DNA from: Bacteroidota bacterium
Lineage (GTDB): Bacteria; Bacteroidota; Bacteroidia; Chitinophagales; Chitinophagaceae
Length of the DNA stretch: 5,353 bases
Direction of reading: 5' to 3'
NCBI GenBank assembly: GCA_018267795.1
Contig: JAFDXS010000200.1
Coordinates: forward strand, 1 to 5,353
The notes beneath the pieces were generated by a model, which saw nothing but the letters and a program-made list of their open reading frames with translations, searched no databases and was not told the origin of the DNA. Positions 1-5,353 of this stretch are shown one piece after another. Position 1 is the stretch's first letter, and every line of letters starts with the position of its first letter. Both the position numbers and the translations under genes were made by a program.

Positions 1-591
1 ATTCCGACACACTTTAATGTCAAAGGACAGCCCGACGACTATAGCTCGAAGATGGGATTCGTTTATATCATCCTGACTGTTATAGTGTTGGTATTTGGCA
101 TTTTTTTGCTATTGCAAAATATAGATAAGATCGATCCTAAGCGTGTAGATATGCCTATATCTTCTACGTTTAATATTATTAGCATGGGCTTGGTTTTCTT
201 TCTTACTGTCATAAATCTTTTTATGATTATGAAGAGCGCCCAGAACATAAATATCATGGACAAAGCAGAAGTTCCCTTCTTAGGATTACTCTTTGCTTTC
301 CTAGGTAACTATATGTACAATATAAAGCCAAACTATTTTGTTGGCATTCGCATACCCTGGACATTAAATAGCGATTACAACTGGAGAAAGACACATCAGC
401 TCGCCGGCCGTATATGGTTTGTTGGTGGTATATTATTAACCATTGTTTCTTTGTTAGTGTCCGCGATCTATGCTCATATTATTCTTAGTATTGCACTGGC
501 AATTATGGTTATTATACCTATAGGCTACTCTTTTATGCTTTTCAAGAAAGAAAAAGACAATCCTGGCATTGCGAAAAAAGATATTGAATAA
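1..591 (+). CDS. SdpI/DUF1648-family integral membrane protein, 5' end cut by window edge
   Basis: The frame is open from base 1, giving 196 visible residues to the TAA stop. The first visible residues, IPTHFNVKGQPDDYSSK, are the typical DUF1648 motif (PxHFNxxGxPDxxxSK), so the ATG at base 52 is internal (visible residue 18) and the true start lies left of the window. About 20-30 residues, including a first membrane helix, are probably missing. Hydrophobic segments follow at roughly residues 18-40, 57-77, 90-106, 138-158 and 160-180. Between the third and fourth lies the SdpI C-terminal signature (about residues 109-132: KPNYFVGIRIPWTL, then W-R-K-T-H). The tail is charged (KKEKDNPG, KKDIE). 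In Bacillus subtilis, SdpI gives immunity to the SdpC toxin and sequesters the repressor SdpR. Most homologues elsewhere have no known role, and no SdpC- or SdpR-like gene is visible here. Family assignment is firm; an immunity function is only a possibility. Confidence 0.88.
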   Translation: MPTHFNVKGQPDDYSSKMGFVYIILTVIVLVFGIFLLLQNIDKIDPKRVDMPISSTFNIISMGLVFFLTVINLFMIMKSAQNINIMDKAEVPFLGLLFAFLGNYMYNIKPNYFVGIRIPWTLNSDYNWRKTHQLAGRIWFVGGILLTIVSLLVSAIYAHIILSIALAIMVIIPIGYSFMLFKKEKDNPGIAKKDIE

Positions 592-616
592 ACAATAATA
601 ATCACACATAATTTTC

Positions 617-2035
617 ATGAAAAAAGCAACAGTATTAGTAGCCATATTTTCATTGCTTGCACTTGCCGTAAATGCCCAAAATAAATTCATTGGTAGTTGG
701 GAAGGAGCAATTAAAACTACCAAAACCATAAGGCTGATTTTCCATATTAAAGAAGATGCCGGGAAACTCTCTGCCACCATGGATAGCCCGGACCAGGGTG
801 TAACAGGCATAGCCTGCAAGGCAGTGAATATAAATGGCGATAGTGTAACAATTGATATGAGCGGGATAGGCATAATGTATAAAGGCAGAATGACAACTGA
901 TACTACCATAGTAGGCGTGTGGAAGCAAGGTGGCATGGGGATACCAATAGATTTTATGAAAACTGCTAATCCTGCAGAGTTATATCGTCCGCAAACACCA
1001 AAGCCGCCATTCAATTATGTTAGTGAAGATGTAATTTACCCTAATAAGGATAAGTCTATACAATATGGCGCTACAATCACTATGCCTAAAGGCAAAGGGC
1101 CGTTTCCTGCCGTATTGCTTATCACTGGCTCAGGTCAGCAGAATAGGGATGAAGAGATATTTGGTCACAAGCCTTTTGCGGTTATTGCAGATTATCTTAC
1201 CCGCAACGGATATGCAGTGCTCCGTGTAGATGATAGAGGTATGGGCCAAACTACAGGGGAACTAAAAAATGTTACTACTGCCGATTTTGCGCAGGATGCA
1301 GAAGTGAGTTTGGACTACCTGAGATCAAGAAAAGAGGTTGACAAAAAGAAAGTGGGCTTAATGGGGCACAGTGAAGGTGGTATGATAGCAGAAATGCTGG
1401 CCTCAAAAAGAAAGGATATCGATTTCATTGTATTACTCGCTGCCCCGGGAATAAATATTAAAGACATGATGAAAGATCAGGCTGGCGCTGTGCTGGCATC
1501 AAGTGGTGTAGATAGTTCCATCGTAAGTCAATACCGCAATTTATATGGCAGCATGGAAGATGCAGCGCTTGCTTCAAAAGATGCGGCTGATATGAAAGAG
1601 AAAATGACACTTGCAGTAAAAACATGGAAACTTTCTGCCTCGCAGGATGCAATAAAGACAGTAGGCATAAGCACTGCAGAAGATGAAGCAGATTATGTAA
1701 ATCAGATGCAGGCTGCAGTATCAGGAGCCTGGTTTAGCTATTTCTTACGCTTCGATCCTCAGCCATATTTGCGCAGCCTTTCATGCAAGGTACTTGCCCT
1801 GAATGGTGACCGCGACATCCAGGTGCCTGCCCGCACTGATCTTGAAGGCATTCGTCAATCATTGGCGAAGAGTAAAACCAAAGTGTATGAAGTAAAAGAG
1901 TTGAAAGGATTAAATCACCTCTTTCAGCAGTGTACTGCCTGCACCGTAAAGGAATATGCTGCGCTTACAGAAACTATGTCACCCACAGCATTGCGTACAA
2001 TTGGCGAATGGCTGGATGCAAATGTGAAGCCTTAA
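617..2035 (+). CDS. Secreted alpha/beta hydrolase (esterase or S9-like peptidase family) with N-terminal beta-rich domain
   Basis: The 472-residue protein is complete. Residues 1-20 form a signal peptide: MKK, a hydrophobic core, then VNA before Q21, a usual signal peptidase I site in Bacteroidota. There is no lipobox cysteine, so the product is probably periplasmic or exported. Residues about 22-118 form a beta-rich domain (starting FIGSWEGAI) often fused to such hydrolases. The alpha/beta hydrolase domain starts near residue 135. It shows an oxyanion-type GSG at 171-173, DDRGMGQT at 205-212, the nucleophile elbow GHSEGG with Ser252, a helical cap around 281-380, a probable catalytic Asp400 in NGDRDIQVP, and His434 in GLNHLFQ. 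C439 and C442 form a CxxC just after the catalytic His, perhaps a disulfide in a secreted protein. The triad is complete, so the enzyme should be active, but sequence alone does not separate carboxylesterase from peptidase. The ATG at 617 gives a perfect signal peptide; no Shine-Dalgarno is visible. It follows the SdpI-like gene by 25 bases, probably in one transcript. Confidence 0.9.
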   Translation: MKKATVLVAIFSLLALAVNAQNKFIGSWEGAIKTTKTIRLIFHIKEDAGKLSATMDSPDQGVTGIACKAVNINGDSVTIDMSGIGIMYKGRMTTDTTIVGVWKQGGMGIPIDFMKTANPAELYRPQTPKPPFNYVSEDVIYPNKDKSIQYGATITMPKGKGPFPAVLLITGSGQQNRDEEIFGHKPFAVIADYLTRNGYAVLRVDDRGMGQTTGELKNVTTADFAQDAEVSLDYLRSRKEVDKKKVGLMGHSEGGMIAEMLASKRKDIDFIVLLAAPGINIKDMMKDQAGAVLASSGVDSSIVSQYRNLYGSMEDAALASKDAADMKEKMTLAVKTWKLSASQDAIKTVGISTAEDEADYVNQMQAAVSGAWFSYFLRFDPQPYLRSLSCKVLALNGDRDIQVPARTDLEGIRQSLAKSKTKVYEVKELKGLNHLFQQCTACTVKEYAALTETMSPTALRTIGEWLDANVKP

Positions 2036-2042
2036 TAAGGCT
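2028..2042. terminator. Possible bidirectional hairpin at the convergent gene junction
   Basis: A perfect 6-bp inverted repeat, AGCCTT (2028-2033) and AAGGCT (2037-2042), surrounds a 3-base AAT loop. It overlaps the TAA stop of the hydrolase gene (2033-2035) and two bases of the TAG stop of the ABC transporter gene (2043-2041), whose ends are only 5 bases apart. Past it on the plus strand the DNA is pyrimidine-rich with a T5 run near 2062-2067, but no T-tract directly abuts the stem; on the minus strand there is none either. It may act as a weak shared terminator or a 3'-end stabiliser. The stem is short enough to occur by chance. Confidence 0.4.
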
Positions 2043-3813
2043 ATAGCACTTCTTCCTCTTTCTTTTTCTCTACGGCAGTGTAGAGCTGGTAGTATGCACC
2101 CCTGTCCGCTATTAATGAGTTGTGGTTACCACGCTCAATGATCTGGCCCCTCTCCATCACAATGATCTGGTCAGCTTTGCGTATGGTAGACAGGCGGTGC
2201 GCTATTACTATAGATGTGCGGCCTTTTATCAGCGTATCTATAGCGTGCTGTATTAGCTGCTCACTCTCGCTATCTACAGATGATGTGGCCTCGTCGAGTA
2301 TCAGTATAGAAGGATTATAAAGCAACGCACGCGCAAAAGACAGCAACTGCCTTTGCCCTTGGGATAAAGTATTACCGCGTTCCATTACATCAAATTGGTA
2401 GCCATTAGGCAGCGACATAATGAAATCATGTATGCCCAGCATCTTTGTTACTTCCTCCACTTTAGACAGCGGTATGTTTGTATTGCGCAGTGTTATATTG
2501 TCATATACTGTGCCTGAGAAAAGGAATACATCTTGCAGTACTATACCTATATGGCTGCGCAGGCTGTCTATATCATATTCATTCAGCTCACGTCCGTCTA
2601 TTAGTATTCGTCCTGAGTCTATTTCATATAGCCTGTTCAGTATGCTTATGATAGATGTCTTGCCAGCACCTGTATGCCCCACCACCGCCATCGTCTTTCC
2701 GGGGTCAAGTTTGAACGATATTCCCTTTAATACAGGTGTACCTGGCTTATAGCTAAAGTACACATTGTCAAATTCTACAGCACCTTGTATTTGTTTTGTT
2801 TTATAGCTGCCATTATTATGCAGGTATTCTTCACTGTCCAGTACTGTGAAGATGCGTTCGCCAGCTATCATACCCATTTGCAGCACGTTAAACTTGTCTG
2901 CCATCATGCGCAGCGGACGGAACAGCAAGTTCAGGAACATGATAAATTCTATCATTACACCGGGTGTCACGCTATAATGCAGCAGGCGCGATGCACCCCA
3001 CCACACCAGCAATCCCTGCGACATAGCCAATATTATTTCCACTACCGGGAAGAACACAGAATAAGCAAATATGCCTTTGATGTTTGCATTGCGGTGTTCC
3101 TTATTTATTTCTTTAAATTTTGCAGCTTCTCTTTTTTCGGCAGCAAAAGCCTGCACTATATACATGCCTGTCAAATGCTCTTGTGCAAATGCATTTAATT
3201 GGGCCACTGCATTCCTCACGCGCTGAAAAGATTTGTTTACACTTTCTTTAAAGAAGTAAGTAGCGACTATGAGCAATGGAAACGGAGCAAGGCACACAAG
3301 TGTTAATTTCCAGTCTGTAAACAGCATCACTACTATTATCGAAATAATAGTCAGCAGGTCTGCAGCTATAGAAATAATACCTTCAGAGAATACATCGTTA
3401 ACAGACTCAATATCATTAATGGTGCGTGTAGTTAAGGTGCCTATGGCGGTTTTATCGTAGTAGCCTATATTTTGGTATAGTACCTTATTGAAAACCTTCT
3501 TGCGAATATCGTTCACCACAGTTTGCCCCAGCCAGTTGGTACGATAAGTAAACCAAAAACGGAAACCGCTTTCTACCAGCAGTAAGCCCAGCTGCACAAT
3601 GCTTATCATTATTAGTCCATGCAGCAGATTCTTGCTTATGTATTTATCTACAGACGCCTGTATCAGGTAAGGGCGCAGCGGTGCCAGCAGTGCTAATATT
3701 ATGGATAGCGCCATTGCTGTATACAGCGTAGTGCTGTATGGCTTCGAAAACGAAAAGATGCGCCTCAACAGCCGCAGGTCAAAGATTTTCTTTATGGTAT
3801 TGTCTTTTGCCAA
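2041..3813 (-). CDS. ABC exporter half-transporter (fused permease and ATP-binding domains, MsbA/MdlB-like)
   Basis: The 590-residue protein has the usual length for a half-size type IV ABC exporter acting in the inner membrane. The transmembrane domain covers about residues 20-320, with helices near 27-48, 64-84, 144-164, 168-188, 247-272 and 282-298. The nucleotide-binding domain covers about 345-580: Walker A GHTGAGKT (379-386, Lys385), Q-loop Gln427, signature LSQGQ (483-487), Walker B ILILDE (503-508) with catalytic Glu508, D-loop SSVD and H-loop His539. All catalytic residues are present; only the third signature position departs from LSGGQ. The C-terminus is a charged EKKKEEE tail. The start is TTG (3813-3811), supported by a strong ribosome binding site 10 bases upstream; the next ATG is codon 34, inside the first helix. 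It follows prfB by 2 bases. No partner half-transporter is adjacent, so it acts as a homodimer or pairs with a distant gene. The substrate (lipid, drug or peptide) cannot be told. Confidence 0.93.
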   Translation of the reverse strand: MAKDNTIKKIFDLRLLRRIFSFSKPYSTTLYTAMALSIILALLAPLRPYLIQASVDKYISKNLLHGLIMISIVQLGLLLVESGFRFWFTYRTNWLGQTVVNDIRKKVFNKVLYQNIGYYDKTAIGTLTTRTINDIESVNDVFSEGIISIAADLLTIISIIVVMLFTDWKLTLVCLAPFPLLIVATYFFKESVNKSFQRVRNAVAQLNAFAQEHLTGMYIVQAFAAEKREAAKFKEINKEHRNANIKGIFAYSVFFPVVEIILAMSQGLLVWWGASRLLHYSVTPGVMIEFIMFLNLLFRPLRMMADKFNVLQMGMIAGERIFTVLDSEEYLHNNGSYKTKQIQGAVEFDNVYFSYKPGTPVLKGISFKLDPGKTMAVVGHTGAGKTSIISILNRLYEIDSGRILIDGRELNEYDIDSLRSHIGIVLQDVFLFSGTVYDNITLRNTNIPLSKVEEVTKMLGIHDFIMSLPNGYQFDVMERGNTLSQGQRQLLSFARALLYNPSILILDEATSSVDSESEQLIQHAIDTLIKGRTSIVIAHRLSTIRKADQIIVMERGQIIERGNHNSLIADRGAYYQLYTAVEKKKEEEVL

Positions 3814-3815
3814 GT

Positions 3816-4904
3816 TTATTGTTCCTCCTTTACACTCATTAAGTAAGCCTTAATAAAGTCATCTATTTCACCATCCATCACCGGCCCCACATTGCCCACC
3901 TCATAGTTTGTTCTATGGTCTTTTATCATCTTGTAAGGATGAAAAACGTATGAGCGTATTTGTGAACCCCATTCTATTTTCTTTTTGCTGGCATTGGTAG
4001 CATTCTTCAGTTCCTCCCGTTTGCGCAGCTCTTCTTCATACAGTCGGCTCTTCAGCATTTGCATCGCCTTTTCGCGGTTTTCACCTTGTGTACGTGCCTG
4101 CTGGCATTCTACTATTATGCCGCTTGGTATGTGTTTTAGTCGCACTGCCGTTTCCACCTTATTCACATTCTGGCCCCCTTTACCACCGGAGCGGTAAAAC
4201 TCCCATTCTATATCTGCAGGGTTCACAGCTACCTCTATCGTATTATCCACCAGCGGATATACAAATACGGAAGCAAAAGAAGTATGCCTACGTGCATTAG
4301 AGTCAAACGGTGATATGCGCACCAGTCTATGTACACCACTTTCAGCCTTCAGCAGGCCGTATGCAAATTCACCGTCAAATTCCAGCGTTGCCTGCTTTAT
4401 ACCTGCACCATCGCCGTACTGCACATCTATCTCAGATACTTTCCAGTTTTGTTTCTCGCCATACATACGGTACATGCGCAGCAGCATTTCTGCCCAGTCC
4501 TGGCTTTCAGTACCACCTGCACCTGAGTTTATTACCATCACCCCCGGCATTTCATCTTCAGGCTCGTTCAGGGTCGATTTGAATTCCAGTTCGTCTATGT
4601 CTTTCAGTGCTTTTTCATAGGCTTGGTTCACTTCTTCTTCAGTAGTTTCGCCTTCCTTCCAGAAGTCAAAGAGTACTGCAGCATCTTCTACGGTGCTGTT
4701 TACTTTTTCATAGAAGTCTGTCCAGAATTTATTGATTTTTATTTCCTTCAATATGCCCGTTGCACGCACATTGTCGTCCCAGAAGCCGGGGGAAAGAGTC
4801 AATTGTCTATCGCTTTCAGTCTTTGCTATTCTGTCTTCTATACGCAGGAAGCGGTGCAGGTGCTTTACACGCTCGCGCATTTCTTTCAGGTTTTCCTGAG
4901 TCAT
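3816..4904 (-). CDS. prfB: Peptide chain release factor 2 (RF2), single frame without programmed frameshift
   Basis: The 362-residue protein, close to the usual RF2 length of about 365, recognises UAA and UGA stop codons in the ribosomal A site and triggers peptide release. Counting from the ATG at 4904: an N-terminal helical domain (about 1-110), the GAGGTESQDW segment (128-137), the codon-recognition tripeptide SPF (198-200), which marks RF2 rather than RF1, and the catalytic GGQ (243-245) within RSGGKGGQNVNK. The C-terminus carries the WGSQIRSYV segment near 312-320. The frame can be extended to a GTG at 4931, but that adds MYWRTFAAI, which is not RF2-like and would place the promoter box inside the gene, so ATG 4904 is preferred. 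Many bacteria interrupt prfB with an in-frame UGA (CTT TGA C) near codon 25. Here the matching place reads CTG CGT (codons 20-21, Leu-Arg) with no upstream SD-like stimulator, so the usual autoregulation by UGA is absent. The ABC exporter gene follows 2 bases later. Confidence 0.96.
   Translation of the reverse strand: MTQENLKEMRERVKHLHRFLRIEDRIAKTESDRQLTLSPGFWDDNVRATGILKEIKINKFWTDFYEKVNSTVEDAAVLFDFWKEGETTEEEVNQAYEKALKDIDELEFKSTLNEPEDEMPGVMVINSGAGGTESQDWAEMLLRMYRMYGEKQNWKVSEIDVQYGDGAGIKQATLEFDGEFAYGLLKAESGVHRLVRISPFDSNARRHTSFASVFVYPLVDNTIEVAVNPADIEWEFYRSGGKGGQNVNKVETAVRLKHIPSGIIVECQQARTQGENREKAMQMLKSRLYEEELRKREELKNATNASKKKIEWGSQIRSYVFHPYKMIKDHRTNYEVGNVGPVMDGEIDDFIKAYLMSVKEEQ
3824..3830 (-). 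promoter_or_regulatory. Ribosome binding site of the ABC exporter, inside prfB
   Basis: The minus strand reads AAGGAGG here, a near-perfect Shine-Dalgarno core, 10 bases before the TTG at 3813-3811. It lies within the last codons of prfB (encoding V-K-E-E-Q before the TAA). It decides the start of the exporter gene: no in-frame ATG exists between the upstream stop at 3852-3850 and codon 34. The arrangement suggests the exporter is translated by ribosomes finishing prfB. Confidence 0.75.
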
Positions 4905-4912
4905 AATGGCTG

Positions 4913-4920
4913 CAAAGGTA
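4913..4920 (-). promoter_or_regulatory. Bacteroidota-type -7 promoter box of prfB
   Basis: The minus strand reads TACCTTTG, an exact match to the TAnnTTTG -7 consensus used by the primary sigma factor of Bacteroidota. It ends only 8 bases before the prfB ATG at 4904, so transcription would begin within a few bases of the start codon. I see no convincing TTG-containing -33 box at the expected distance; the best is TTAATG about 19-24 bases upstream. No Shine-Dalgarno precedes the ATG. It would drive prfB and the ABC exporter together. Confidence 0.6.
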
Positions 4921-4945
4921 CGCCAATACACCTTAATACATTAAT

Positions 4946-4964
4946 GCTGATTATTTATATCAGC
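4946..4964. repeat. Inverted repeat upstream of the prfB promoter
   Basis: GCTGAT (4946-4951) and ATCAGC (4959-4964) form a perfect 6-bp inverted repeat around a 7-base AT-only loop. It lies between the upstream terminator and the prfB -7 box, roughly 40-55 bases before the expected transcription start. It could be a regulator's binding site or a second weak terminator hairpin, or may be chance in AT-rich DNA. Otherwise the stretch 4905-5029 holds only the promoter box and the terminator. Confidence 0.3.
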
Positions 4965-4982
4965 TTGTATAAAGTCTATGGG

Positions 4983-5014
4983 AAAATTAAAGGAGCTACG
5001 TTAGCAGCTCCTTT
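4983..5014 (-). terminator. Rho-independent-type terminator after the T9SS-exported protein gene
   Basis: A perfect 9-bp stem, AAAGGAGCT (4989-4997) with AGCTCCTTT (5006-5014), encloses an 8-base loop. Read on the minus strand, the second arm runs into an interrupted T-rich tract (TTTAATTTTCC, ending near 4981). The hairpin begins 15 bases after the TAA stop at 5032-5030, as expected for the terminator of that gene, and separates it from the prfB promoter downstream. Confidence 0.75.
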
Positions 5015-5029
5015 GCCTAATAGAAACTG

Positions 5030-5353
5030 TTACTTTATTTTTTGCAGGGCCGTACTGGTACGTATGCTTTTATTTATATCAGTAACCTTTAATAGATAAT
5101 TGCCCGGTGCTACATCGTCCAGCTTTATTGCCTGCTTTGGTTGCCCATTAAGGTTTTTCAATTGTTTCATAATGCGTCCGTCAGCATCATACACAGTTAT
5201 CATATCGCCACGTATTAACCCATCGACCTCTACTACATCGCTAAATGGGTTAGGATATACTTTTATGTCTGTATTCTTGTTTACTGCGCTTAGGCCTGTC
5301 ACTGTTTCGGCTACTATCCACAGGTTTGATGTATCCGCCTTAAAGCAACCGGC
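5030..5353 (-). CDS. C-terminal end of a T9SS-exported protein (type A sorting domain), 5' end beyond window
   Basis: The frame stays open to the right edge of the window, giving 107 visible C-terminal residues that begin AGCFKADTSNLWIVAETV. The GTG at 5302 is therefore internal, not the start. From residue 32 onward the sequence is a type IX secretion (Por) C-terminal sorting domain of about 75 residues: VYPNPF (32-37), a central ITVYDADGR strand pattern, then APGNYLLKV and a lysine-rich end, ALQKIK. In Bacteroidota this beta-sandwich domain guides proteins with an N-terminal signal peptide across the outer membrane by the T9SS; it is usually cleaved off and the cargo is released or fixed to the surface. 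The residues before it (GCFKADTSN, then a hydrophobic strand) resemble the last strands of an Ig-like domain. The cargo function cannot be known from this fragment. A clear hairpin terminator follows the TAA stop. Confidence 0.88.
   Translation of the reverse strand, partial: AGCFKADTSNLWIVAETVTGLSAVNKNTDIKVYPNPFSDVVEVDGLIRGDMITVYDADGRIMKQLKNLNGQPKQAIKLDDVAPGNYLLKVTDINKSIRTSTALQKIK

Noticed and set aside
52..591. Taking the ATG at 52 as the start of the SdpI-like gene
   Set aside because: The same frame is open to base 1 and encodes the DUF1648 motif PTHFNVKGQPDDYSSK just upstream, so the ATG is internal.
454..1014. 186-codon minus-strand open frame
   Set aside because: It is antisense to the ends of two well-supported genes (SdpI-like and hydrolase), with no family resemblance.
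2785..3198. 137-codon plus-strand open frame, rich in His, Cys and Gln
   Set aside because: It is a shadow of the ABC exporter's transmembrane region on the other strand; no start context or domain supports it.
4905..4931. GTG start at 4931 for prfB, nine residues longer
   Set aside because: The added residues do not look like RF2 and overlap the TACCTTTG promoter box; ATG at 4904 fits the family length.
4623..5099. 158-codon plus-strand open frame
   Set aside because: It lies antisense to prfB, crosses the prfB promoter and the terminator, has no recognisable domain and is rich in residues typical of shadow frames.
5030..5302. A complete 90-residue protein starting at GTG 5302
   Set aside because: The frame runs on to the window edge without a stop, and a sorting domain is always the tail of a larger exported protein.
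1..5353. CRISPR array, tRNA, insertion sequence or phage elements
   Set aside because: I saw no spaced direct repeats, tRNA-like cloverleaf, transposase motifs or terminal inverted repeats; nearly all bases are accounted for by the five genes.

Overview
The window looks like ordinary chromosomal DNA from a member of the Bacteroidota, plausibly a Chitinophagales-type bacterium (the order is an inference). Three things support the phylum: a C-terminal type IX secretion sorting domain, a TAnnTTTG promoter box directly before prfB, and weak or absent Shine-Dalgarno sites before most genes. There are five protein genes, two of them cut by the window edges. I see no RNA gene, insertion sequence, CRISPR array, phage gene or attachment site.

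Left half, plus strand (1-2035): the 3' part of an SdpI/DUF1648-type membrane protein gene whose reading frame is already open at base 1, then, 25 bases later, a complete gene for a secreted two-domain alpha/beta hydrolase with an intact Ser-Asp-His triad. The short gap, common strand and lack of a visible promoter suggest co-transcription.

Right half, minus strand (5353-2041): the C-terminal end of a T9SS-exported protein, a rho-independent-type terminator, an intergenic stretch of about 125 bases holding an inverted repeat and the prfB promoter, then prfB (peptide chain release factor 2) and, 2 bases after it, a complete ABC exporter half-transporter starting at TTG. The exporter's strong ribosome binding site lies inside the last prfB codons, so the two genes probably form an operon. 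The hydrolase and ABC genes converge with only 5 bases between them, and a small palindrome overlaps both stop regions.

No new multi-gene system is evident. The points most worth a second look are: prfB is one uninterrupted frame without the usual programmed +1 frameshift site; its promoter lies so close to the ATG that the mRNA may be almost leaderless; the ABC gene has a TTG start with a strong SD nested in prfB; and the convergent stop codons share one hairpin. All five genes end in TAA or TAG, none in TGA.
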